Source: an uncultured Granulicella sp. (lineage in GTDB: Bacteria; Acidobacteriota; Terriglobia; Terriglobales; Acidobacteriaceae). Taken from it: a stretch of 52,729 nt of DNA. Location: positions 1 to 52,729 of the forward strand of contig CAIZFH010000069.1 of assembly GCA_903932155.1 (NCBI GenBank), read 5' to 3'. Below the pieces are notes generated by a model. The model saw nothing but the letters and a program-made list of their open reading frames with translations. It was not told where the DNA came from and made no database searches. This document shows, piece by piece, positions 37,401-43,280 of this stretch (positions are counted from its first letter, which is position 1; each line of letters starts with the position of its first letter). Both the position numbers and the translations under genes were made by a program.

Positions 37401-38084
37401 CTCGCTATCGGAGAGCGCATGGCGCAGCAACGTGAATGCGGCGATTTGCCCGCCGAAGTGCCGGCCCGGCGCAACTCCCGGACCTGTAGGCGGTGCCATC
37501 TGCAATACCGCATTGATGCTGCCGACGGTTAGTGTACCGGATGCGGCTGGATGGCCATCGCTATAGAGGCGCAGCAGAGTGCCATCGAACGAGGCTGCGA
37601 GCAGATGCCACTCGCCGGGGGTGAGGTTCGCGGGGCCGGCGAGCTGGTTGCCATCGCCCATCCATAGCATGACCTTGCCGGCATCGACCGCAAGATAGCG
37701 AGAGTACTTGGCGGTGGGGGTGCCTACTCCTGCAACGAGTTCAAACGTGCTGACAGGTTCGGGGGATTTGATCCAGCAATAGAGCGACCAGGGCGAGGCG
37801 GCTAGCAGTATTGGGTCGCGCACATCCGTGATAGGAACACGGAGGCCCAGGCCGTCGGCGAGGAAGCTGCCGTTGTAGGGGCCAAAGTGCGTAGGATCGG
37901 TGGCCAGGGGTGCAGCCGGGGGCTGTGCAGTAGCTACAGACGAAGCAAGAATCAGTGCGAATATCCCGATGAATACGGCAATGATGCGACGAGTTACAGC
38001 CGTTGCAAGGTAAGGATGGGAGGCTGGTGGTTTCCATGCAGCGAGGGGGGCCGTGGGACGCGCAAAAGAGCTTTGGATGAACAT
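34431..38084 (-). CDS. Glycoside hydrolase family 2 with N-terminal LamG-like domain
   Basis: The protein has 1217 residues. After a long N-region and a signal segment (~32-53, ending A-T-A-Q), a LamG-like beta-sandwich spans ~70-240 (W-S-L-Y-C-W-I-K, then W-H-L-L-A-A-S-F-D-G). The GH2 part follows: sugar-binding domain (~290-500), Ig-like domains and a TIM barrel with N-H-P-S-I-V-M-W-C-G-R-N-E-G, where E824 is the likely acid/base. E933 in Q-A-E-F-G is the likely nucleophile. The N-x-W-N-D-F-W-E region fits exo-beta-glucosaminidase/mannosidase-type GH2. The ATG at 38084 lacks a Shine-Dalgarno sequence. Confidence 0.92.
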   Translation of the reverse strand: MFIQSSFARPTAPLAAWKPPASHPYLATAVTRRIIAVFIGIFALILASSVATAQPPAAPLATDPTHFGPYNGSFLADGLGLRVPITDVRDPILLAASPWSLYCWIKSPEPVSTFELVAGVGTPTAKYSRYLAVDAGKVMLWMGDGNQLAGPANLTPGEWHLLAASFDGTLLRLYSDGHPAASGTLTVGSINAVLQMAPPTGPGVAPGRHFGGQIAAFTLLRHALSDSEMQQLYIAHADFSTIMFEAGSKPWPIQTRGQAGYRAPQAPATMPASRATFSAPVALQRPPVGPSLTQSGNGEWTLSDGWTMREAPKVDSDGAHLSTSAYNASGWMRATVPGTVLTTMIENGIYPDPGYGLNNLAIPELLNKQDYWYRNEFTVPASALPGGRAAHAELIFQGINYVASVWLNGKLLGTVEGAFRRGSFDVTSLLRPGQKNVLAVRISPPPHPGIPQEQSILGGPGENGGAMVLDGPTFVATEGWDWIPGVRDRNSGIWQPVSLRVTRALKLGDAQVVTTFKNHDTSRAAVEIDVPVTNLSAAPVSATIIASIEKINMRKSVTLTPGESVVKLTPAEFAQLNLDHPRLWWPNGYGSPELYTVKLALQSGGSVSDTKDVRFGVREISYELSLLDSTGHLRRVQFTPANARDAEATTPIVDVSHDGMLEIPAPAAELAAMPEERRANATSHVASLAPGAENSPAIQPLTDLRTEPYLVLRVNGVRIAARGGNWGMDDYRKRVSREHLEPFFRLNRDAGLNIIRNWVGQSTEESFYELADEYGMMVWNDFWESTENYNIEAEDPQLFLANAADTIQRFRNHPSIVMWCGRNEGVPQPIINLGLDKLARTLDGTRYYSPSSNAVNLAGSGPYRYQVPAQYFTTLNRGFSVETGTPSMSTLESFQSTTPKADQWPIDDVWAYHDWHQSGNGDVAPFMAEIQAEFGAPTGLEDFERKAQMLNYVDHRAMFEGMDANLWAPNSGRLLWMTQPAWPSTMWQILSSDYDTQASFYGVKKACEPLHVQLNLANYRVDIVNTTTAAHNGLTVSAKVYSLANALLFQATERKDVDADSTASVLRLDLEQYLAKGMVLVSLELHDAQGALVSQNLYWLGANASSYRELNNLAPTTLRTSAKAVTSGEMVKVTVQLTNPTAVVSLENKLTLLGSDDLVRILPAYYSDNYISLLPGESRTIEVEYPASAARGPVLFTIRGWNAAPGPNGTRQIVTVK

Positions 38085-38175
38085 GTAGGAAGAGTAACGC
38101 TGTCGCCTGAATTATGCACAGAGACAGGCCAATCGCATGCATCGAATATCTTTCTGCGAATTCCCCTCATATTCG

Positions 38176-38220
38176 GGGTGCCCCATCCTTTCGCGCCTTT
38201 GTTCTTTGCGAAAGGGTGGG
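38176..38220 (+). repeat. Intergenic palindrome, GGGTGCCCC family, copy 3
   Basis: The head GGGTGCCCC starts at 38176. CCCATCCTTTCGC (38182-38194) pairs with GCGAAAGGGTGGG (38208-38220): 13 pairs with one G-T wobble and a 13-base loop. It lies upstream of the GH2 gene rather than at a gene end, unlike the other two copies. Confidence 0.7.
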
Positions 38221-38238
38221 TTCTCCTTGTCTGTCCTT

Positions 38239-38284
38239 CACTACTCACTATCCACTACTCACTATCCACTACTCACTACCCACT
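38239..38284. repeat. 14-base tandem repeat, 3.3 copies
   Basis: The unit CACTACTCACTATC occurs at 38239-38252 and 38253-38266 without change, then once with one substitution (38267-38280) and as a four-base remnant. There are no spacers, so it is a minisatellite and not a CRISPR. Confidence 0.9.
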
Positions 38285-38387
38285 TTTTGTTGTCAACCCT
38301 CTCGATCTCTGGAAAACCCCATAACCACCACCGCACCAATCACTTCCCTCCAAAAAATACTTGGCATAGTAGTTTCGCTCCACGGCG

Positions 38388-38450
38388 TATAATTAAGGTA
38401 GTAGAGATGAGAGAGAGAAGCCCGGCGTCTGCGTCGGGCTTCTTCTGTTT
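38388..38450 (+). promoter_or_regulatory. TATAAT box followed by terminator-type hairpin (possible small RNA)
   Basis: A perfect -10 box TATAAT (38388-38393) is followed 22 bases later by the hairpin AGAAGCCCG (38416-38424) / CGGGCTTCT (38435-38443) and TCTGTTT. TTGGCA at 38361 could be the -35 box but is 21 bases away. If transcribed it would give an RNA of only about 45-50 bases. Alternatively the hairpin ends transcription from elsewhere. Confidence 0.35.
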
Positions 38451-38496
38451 CCCTCGGCAATAAAAAGAGTCAGCAAATGCGCTCTCCCAACCCGTC

Positions 38497-38608
38497 GTCA
38501 TCCCGACCGGAGGCGGCGCACTGTGCCGCCGCAGAAGAGGGACCCCCGCATTTTGTCTTTGCTTGTTCTAGCTCGTCATTCTGCCCTGATCGCAGTCGAA
38601 GGGCAGAA
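38497..38608. repeat. Two REP-like palindromic blocks
   Basis: Block A starts CATCCCGACCGGAGG and holds GGCGGC (38512-38517) / GCCGCC (38525-38530). Block B is TTCTGCCCT (38579-38587) / AGGGCAGAA (38600-38608), a perfect 9-bp stem with a 12-base loop flanked by GTCA and TCCCTGTAG. The style resembles dispersed intergenic repeats of acidobacterial genomes; only one copy of each is in this window, so family membership is inference. Confidence 0.45.
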
Positions 38609-38842
38609 TCCCTGTAGTTGTCATTGCCTTTGCCTTTGCTCTTGCCTTTATCCCTCTTTTGTCTTGATCGGTGCTTCTATCGGTGCTGATCGGTGTTATG
38701 TATCTTCTTTAGAAAACGGCCTTATTGCCAGTAAGTGACATGTTTTGTCTAATTTAGCAGTAACTCATTTAGAATGCTAATCATGCAGACACTAACACCT
38801 TGCAAGCCAAAGATTCCAGAAGAGTTCCTCCCAGGATACCCT

Positions 38843-38861
38843 GGGGAGGGGGGAGGGGGGG
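38843..38861 (+). other. G-rich tract with G-quadruplex potential
   Basis: G runs of four, six and seven are separated by single A residues, right after a CCCAGG/CCTGGG hairpin (38830-38845). The tract ends about 136 bases before the nikR start. A quadruplex could form by splitting the long runs; there is no proof that it does. Confidence 0.5.
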
Positions 38862-38956
38862 AGTTACTAATTGATTAATAATTCATACAATTGCCCCGTG
38901 CAGGGAGATTGCAAGGGGAATTGCGGGTTGGGCGATGGCGATAGACTACGGGCATG

Positions 38957-38974
38957 AGTCGCTGTTCAGCGACT
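38957..38974. promoter_or_regulatory. Perfect palindrome upstream of nikR
   Basis: AGTCGCTG (38957-38964) and CAGCGACT (38967-38974) form an 8-bp perfect inverted repeat with a two-base centre. It ends 8 bases before the GGGAGG ribosome binding site. It could be an operator or, in RNA, a tight hairpin in the nikR leader. Confidence 0.5.
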
Positions 38975-38997
38975 AGCAGTTGGGAGGATCGAGACCA

Positions 38998-39447
38998 ATG
39001 TCACAACTGAGCAGGACCGGCGTTTCGCTGGAAGATGATCTGTTGCAGGATTTCGACCGGCTGATCGGCAAGCGCGGCTACAAGAACCGCTCCGAGGCAA
39101 TCCGCGACCTGATCCGCGAGGCGCTGCTGACGGATACTGTGGACTCCAATAAGCCGGTGGTCGGCACATTGACGCTCGTATACGACCACCACATGCCGAA
39201 TCTCGGCGAGAAACTGACTGCGTTTCAGCACACCGCTGGAGCCATGATCCTGGCGACGACCCATGTCCATCTGGACCACCACTACTGTTTGGAGGTGGTC
39301 ATCATGAAGGGGCGAAGCAAGGAGCTTCAGGGGATCGCGGACCAGATGCTTGCGCTGCGCGGTGTGGAACTTGGAAAGCTGGTGCTGGCGAACTCCGGTA
39401 AGGGCCTGAAGGTCGCGCATACGCATCCTCACCCGCATACGCATTAG
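38998..39447 (+). CDS. nikR: Nickel-responsive transcriptional regulator NikR
   Basis: The 149-residue protein starts at the ATG at 38998 with GGGAGG upstream. The N-terminal ribbon-helix-helix DNA-binding domain has R-T-G-V-S-L-E-D-D-L-L and R-S-E-A-I-R-D-L-I-R. The C-terminal ACT-like domain keeps the four nickel ligands as H78, H89, H91 and C97, each two positions beyond the E. coli numbers (76, 87, 89, 95). A His-rich tail (H-T-H-P-H-P-H-T-H) may add metal affinity. A NiCoT permease is encoded 210 bases downstream, the likely target. Confidence 0.96.
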   Translation: MSQLSRTGVSLEDDLLQDFDRLIGKRGYKNRSEAIRDLIREALLTDTVDSNKPVVGTLTLVYDHHMPNLGEKLTAFQHTAGAMILATTHVHLDHHYCLEVVIMKGRSKELQGIADQMLALRGVELGKLVLANSGKGLKVAHTHPHPHTH

Positions 39448-39534
39448 CGAAGGCATGAACGGCTATCACCCGAAAGGCGCGATCGGGAACGGTAGTGTCC
39501 CTGTACATCCATGACCTGATTGACCCTACGAAGA

Positions 39535-39630
39535 CGTGACGCCGGTCACGCATACGAATTCTAAATAAGTGTTACCGTTGTCTGGTTCTGGATTCCTGTT
39601 GAAACCCGGCCAGAAAGTATGAAGTCATAC
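39535..39630 (+). promoter_or_regulatory. Candidate operator region of the NiCoT gene
   Basis: Two dyads precede the permease gene. CGTGAC (39535-39540) / GTCACG (39545-39550) has a four-base centre. GTATGA (39617-39622) / TCATAC (39625-39630) has a two-base centre; these half-sites equal the E. coli NikR consensus half-sites, but there they are 16 bases apart. NikR control of the permease is therefore plausible, although the exact site is unproven. Confidence 0.4.
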
Positions 39631-39656
39631 GCGAGAGCTTGCTGGAAAGTCAGGTC

Positions 39657-40754
39657 ATGCAAACCAGATTCAAGGATTTATTTAACGATGCAGCGCACGG
39701 AGTCCGCGGCAAGGTAGTGGGAATCTACGGGATCCTGCTGGTGTTCAACGTGGGCGCGTGGGCGTGGGCGATCCTGACCTCGCGGCACTATCCGCTGCTG
39801 TTGGGGACGGCGTTGCTTGCCTACAGCTTCGGCTTGCGCCACGCCGTGGATGCTGACCATATCGCCGCCATCGACAACGTGACCCGCAAGCTGATGCAGG
39901 AGGGCAAGCGGCCGGTCGCTGTGGGATTCATGTTTTCGCTAGGCCACTCCACAGTTGTCATCGTGGGATCGGTGGCGATTGCAGCCGCGGCACTGGCGCT
40001 GCAGCACCGCATGGACGGCGTGCGGGAGATTGGCGGCGTAATCGGCACGCTGGTATCGGCGATCTTTCTGTTGGGTATCGCCTTTGTGAACCTGGTGGTG
40101 CTGCGGTCCATCTATCGCGCCTTTGTGCGGGTGCGCGCTGGGGCGCCGTATGTCGACGAAGACTTTGACATGCTGCTGGCCGATCGTGGATTCCTGTCGA
40201 GGCTGTTTCGTCCCATGTTCCGGATGATCACGCGAAGCTGGCACATGTATCCGCTGGGCGTGTTGTTTGGCCTGGGCTTCGACACGGCAACCGAGATTGG
40301 ACTGCTGGGAATTTCGGCAGCCGAGGCATCGAAGGGACTATCCATCTATTCGATCCTGGTCTTCCCAGTACTGTTTGCCGCGGGGATGTCGCTGATCGAC
40401 ACGACAGACAACATCCTGATGCTTGGGGCCTATGGATGGGCCTTCATCAAGCCGGTTCGCAAGCTCTACTACAACATGACAATCACGTTTGTATCGGTGA
40501 TTGTGGCCCTGGCGGTGGGAGGCGTCGAGGCGCTGGGTTTACTGGCCGGACACTTCCGCCTGGGCGGGATGTTCTGGGACGCAGTGCGCAGGTTGAATAA
40601 CAACTTTGGCGTGCTCGGCTACTGCATCATCGCGCTGTTTGGGCTGAGTTGGGTCGTGTCGATCGCCATCTATAAGTGGCGGCGTCTGGATGAACTGGAA
40701 CTGGGCGCTGTAGCCGTGGCTGAAGAACCGCTCCAAGTGAATTGCGTTCTATAA
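39657..40754 (+). CDS. NiCoT-family nickel/cobalt permease
   Basis: The 365-residue membrane protein has about eight helices. The signature R-H-A-V-D-A-D-H-I (residues 61-69, helix 2) and L-G-F-D-T-A-T-E in the middle are the metal-selectivity motifs of HoxN/NixA-type carriers. An S-L-G-H-S-T-V-V motif follows in helix 3. The ATG at 39657 matches the family start; a TTG at 39639 would add six residues. It lies downstream of nikR and probably imports Ni2+ under its control. Confidence 0.95.
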   Translation: MQTRFKDLFNDAAHGVRGKVVGIYGILLVFNVGAWAWAILTSRHYPLLLGTALLAYSFGLRHAVDADHIAAIDNVTRKLMQEGKRPVAVGFMFSLGHSTVVIVGSVAIAAAALALQHRMDGVREIGGVIGTLVSAIFLLGIAFVNLVVLRSIYRAFVRVRAGAPYVDEDFDMLLADRGFLSRLFRPMFRMITRSWHMYPLGVLFGLGFDTATEIGLLGISAAEASKGLSIYSILVFPVLFAAGMSLIDTTDNILMLGAYGWAFIKPVRKLYYNMTITFVSVIVALAVGGVEALGLLAGHFRLGGMFWDAVRRLNNNFGVLGYCIIALFGLSWVVSIAIYKWRRLDELELGAVAVAEEPLQVNCVL

Positions 40755-40768
40755 CTAGCTGAATTGAT

Positions 40769-40843
40769 TGGTGTCCCCAACGGGACTCGAACCCGTGTTA
40801 CCGCCGTGAAAGGGCGGTGTCCTAACCACTGAACGATGGGGAC
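40769..40843 (-). tRNA. tRNA-Glu (anticodon TTC)
   Basis: The minus strand reads GTCCCC at the 5' acceptor and GGGGAC-A-CCA at the 3' end, so CCA is encoded. The anticodon arm is CCGCC-CTTTCAC-GGCGG with anticodon TTC, and the T arm has GGGTTCGAGTCCC. All four stems are intact over 75 bases. Confidence 0.97.
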
Positions 40844-41097
40844 CGGAGCCGAATTCCTGATGGAATTGCACTCCAACCCAACCTCAACGCTACCAACAAC
40901 CAGGACGCGAGTCAAAGGAGTCTCGGCCAAGTGAGGGAGACCGCTTGTGAGGAAGAGCATGTACAAAACGTCTAAGAAATCCACGGCAGGGTTGCGCGTA
41001 GGATGTTTCGAGGGGTCAGCTAGAACTTCTACCTCCCATGCAAACGTGCTGGTTGAGAACCTGGATTCGTACTTGATCCCTCAGAGGCAGTCGCATT

Positions 41098-41751
41098 ATG
41101 AATTCATCCGTAACAGGCCGCAACGAAGTGGGGCGCAGTGAAGTGGGCCGCATCGAAGTCATCACAGGACCCATGTTCTCCGGCAAGAGCGAAGAGTTGA
41201 TTCGCCGCCTGAAGCGCGCGCGCATCGCACGCCAGCGGGTGGTTTGCTTCAAGCCTGACATCGACCTGCGCTACCATCGCACAGCGATCGCATCGCACAG
41301 CGCGCAGACCCATGAGGCAATGACAGTGGCCAACGTGGCGCGATTGCGCGAGGCGCTGTATGAACAACTGCCAGAGGTTGAGGTGATCGGCATCGACGAG
41401 GCGCAGTTCTTCGACGAGTCGATTGTGCATCTGGTGGGCGAGTTGGTACATATGGGCAAGCGAATCCTGATCGCAGGGCTGGACACTACCTTCACGGGCG
41501 ATCCATTTGGCCCGATCCCAGCGCTGATGGCGATCTCCGACGAGGTGACCAAGCTCTCCGCAGTGTGTATTGTGTGCGGCGCGCCGGCCATCCATACACA
41601 GCGCCTGGGAGCGAGCCGCGAACTGGTGGTGGTAGGCGCGGCTGGAGTGTACGAGGCACGCTGCCGAGCCTGCTTCCGCCCCTACCTGAACGCGCCGGAG
41701 AACGAGCAGATGGAACTACCCGACGCGTTGGATCTGTCCGTCACACCGTAG
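41098..41751 (+). CDS. tdk: Thymidine kinase
   Basis: This type II thymidine kinase has 217 residues and phosphorylates thymidine in nucleotide salvage. The P-loop G-P-M-F-S-G-K-S is at residues 24-31, D-E-A-Q-F-F follows, and two C-x2-C pairs (C-I-V-C and C-R-A-C) form the zinc-binding lasso domain. The N-terminus is unusual: G-R-[NSI]-E-V occurs three times (residues 7-21), written by a 15-base DNA tandem repeat at 41116-41160. Homologues begin with a single copy. No obvious ribosome binding site precedes the ATG. Confidence 0.95.
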   Translation: MNSSVTGRNEVGRSEVGRIEVITGPMFSGKSEELIRRLKRARIARQRVVCFKPDIDLRYHRTAIASHSAQTHEAMTVANVARLREALYEQLPEVEVIGIDEAQFFDESIVHLVGELVHMGKRILIAGLDTTFTGDPFGPIPALMAISDEVTKLSAVCIVCGAPAIHTQRLGASRELVVVGAAGVYEARCRACFRPYLNAPENEQMELPDALDLSVTP

Positions 41752-41825
41752 TAGCCCACTCGCCCGCCAAATTTTTCGCTTCTGAACGACGCTTGGCTGC
41801 ATCGAAGATCATAGGAGGAACCTCC

Positions 41826-42392
41826 ATGCGTTTTATGCGTCTTACCCTTGCAGTCTCCGTCTCCGCTTTCTGTCTTTTCGCGTTCACCGTGCCCACCGGT
41901 ATCGTTCGTGCCCAGAGCGCCAGCAAACCGGCTACCCTGAAAGCACTTACGGTTCCCATCAAGACATCAACTGGGCAGGACGCCGGCAACGCCACCTTCA
42001 AGGAGAGCAAGGATGGCAAGCAGCTCTCGATTACGGTGAAGCTGAAAAATCTGCCGGTCGGTGAGCACGCGGTCCATATCCACGCGAACCCGGTGTGCGA
42101 TGCTCCCGCATTTACTACGGCGGGCGGCCACTTCAATCCCGACGCCAAGCAGCACGGGGCGATGAATCCCATGGGCCACCACGCCGGCGACATGCCGCAG
42201 AACTTTACCATCGGCGAGAAGCATACCGGCGAGTTCACCTTCAAGGTGGACTACCTGACGCTCGCGCCGGGCGATCCGACGTCGGTACTGGGGCACTCGA
42301 TCATGGTGCATGAGAAGGCCGACGACATGAAGACCGACCCCACGGGCAACGCAGGCAACCGGATCGCGTGCGGCGTGATTCCGGCGATGTAG
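41826..42392 (+). CDS. sodC: Periplasmic Cu/Zn superoxide dismutase
   Basis: The 188-residue protein starts at the ATG at 41826 with a strong GGAGG 8 bases upstream. A Sec signal peptide (~1-30, V-R-A-Q) directs export. Copper ligands H84 and H86 (H-A-V-H-I-H), the bridging H102 in G-G-H-F-N-P, zinc-site H110, H119 and D122, and a late H in L-G-H-S-I-M-V-H-E are present. Cys91 and a Cys near I-A-C-G-V can form the family disulfide. It detoxifies superoxide outside the cytoplasm. Confidence 0.95.
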   Translation: MRFMRLTLAVSVSAFCLFAFTVPTGIVRAQSASKPATLKALTVPIKTSTGQDAGNATFKESKDGKQLSITVKLKNLPVGEHAVHIHANPVCDAPAFTTAGGHFNPDAKQHGAMNPMGHHAGDMPQNFTIGEKHTGEFTFKVDYLTLAPGDPTSVLGHSIMVHEKADDMKTDPTGNAGNRIACGVIPAM

Positions 42393-42450
42393 AACCAATG
42401 CCAACTGCTGGATGTGAGCTGGTGCAATGAAATAGCCGTCAATCACACCG

Positions 42451-42480
42451 GGAACCAACCCGTTCGCCCCTGCGTATAAC
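42451..42480 (+). promoter_or_regulatory. ECF-sigma-type promoter upstream of the sigma factor operon
   Basis: GGAACC (42451-42456) is followed after 16 bases by CGTA (42473-42476), which runs into TATAAC. GGAAC with a CGT-containing -10 box at this spacing is the usual form of ECF sigma promoters and suggests autoregulation. Transcription would begin near 42484-42488. Confidence 0.55.
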
Positions 42481-42659
42481 TGCGCATGGGCGTTCTGCGT
42501 ATGGCAATTCCGAGCGCGGGAATCTTTCCCCGGCCAATACGGGCGGAGCGGCACGCGGGCCTTCGAGGCGGTACACTTCTGCCATTGGCCGAAGCAACTC
42601 CGCAGCGACCCGGACGGAGCACGAACCGGAACTCAAATAGGCCAAGGTACGAGGCAAGC

Positions 42660-43280
42660 TTGCAGCGCACGCCGGAACAGGAAGCCGCGCAGGAGGCACT
42701 CAGCAGGCTGGTTCGCCAATGCAGGACGGGCGATCCGCAGGCGTGGCAGCAGCTCGTCGTCTCGCAGCACAGGCGGATCTATGCCCTCTGCTATCGATTT
42801 ACCGGTTCGGCGACCGATGCAGAGGACCTGACGCAGGATGTCTTCCTGAAGCTCTATCGCAACCTGGCGAGCTTCGATGTGGAGCGGGGCAGCTTTCAGA
42901 CATGGATCACGACCCTTGCGCGCAACCTGCTGGTGGACCACTTCCGGCGAACGCGGCTGGAGCGGGCCAGCGACTCGCTGGACGCGAGCTATACAGGCGA
43001 GGACGACGGTGCGACGCAGGCCAGCCAGTTGGCCGACCCGCATCCTTCTCCGGAGGCGCATGCGTCGGGGATGGAGCTGAAGGTGAGTATCCAGCAGGCC
43101 CTGGCGCAATTGTCGCCGGAGCTGCGTGAGACAGTGATTCTGCGCGACCTGGAAGATATGGATTACAAGGAGATTGCGCAGGTATTACGCATCCCCGAAG
43201 GCACAGTGAAGAGCCGGATAAGCCGGGGACGTGGGGAACTTGCGAGGCTGTTGCAGCGTATTGAAGGGCAGGTGGTATAA
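42660..43280 (+). CDS. RNA polymerase sigma factor, ECF (sigma-70 RpoE-like) family
   Basis: The protein is 206 residues from the TTG at 42660, which has GAGG 5 bases upstream. Sigma region 2 includes A-L-C-Y-R-F-T-G-S-A-T-D-A-E-D-L-T-Q-D-V-F and the -10 recognition helix; region 4 ends with Y-K-E-I-A-Q-V-L-R-I-P-E-G-T-V-K-S-R-I-S-R-G-R. An in-frame ATG at 42486 would add 58 residues of basic, Pro-rich sequence unlike the family. Because a promoter would start transcripts near 42486, a leaderless ATG cannot be excluded. The anti-sigma gene starts directly at the next base after the stop. Confidence 0.93.
   Translation: MQRTPEQEAAQEALSRLVRQCRTGDPQAWQQLVVSQHRRIYALCYRFTGSATDAEDLTQDVFLKLYRNLASFDVERGSFQTWITTLARNLLVDHFRRTRLERASDSLDASYTGEDDGATQASQLADPHPSPEAHASGMELKVSIQQALAQLSPELRETVILRDLEDMDYKEIAQVLRIPEGTVKSRISRGRGELARLLQRIEGQVV

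Larger units (their letters stand above)
38085..38997. other. Gene-free region rich in repeats and palindromes
   Basis: No credible gene was found in these ~910 bases. In order it holds a 13-bp palindrome, a 14-base tandem repeat, a TATAAT box followed closely by a terminator-type hairpin, two REP-like palindromic blocks (38497-38608), a T/C-rich stretch with three ATCGGTG copies (~38668-38697), a hairpin (38830-38845) running into a G-rich tract, and the nikR upstream palindrome. It separates the GH2 gene from nikR. Confidence 0.8.

Noticed and set aside
38239-38284. Possible CRISPR array
   Set aside because: The units are 14 bases, directly adjacent and without spacers, and no cas gene is near.
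39448-39656. Cobalamin or nickel riboswitch upstream of the NiCoT gene
   Set aside because: No B12-box or NiCo-type conserved core was found; protein operator dyads fit better.
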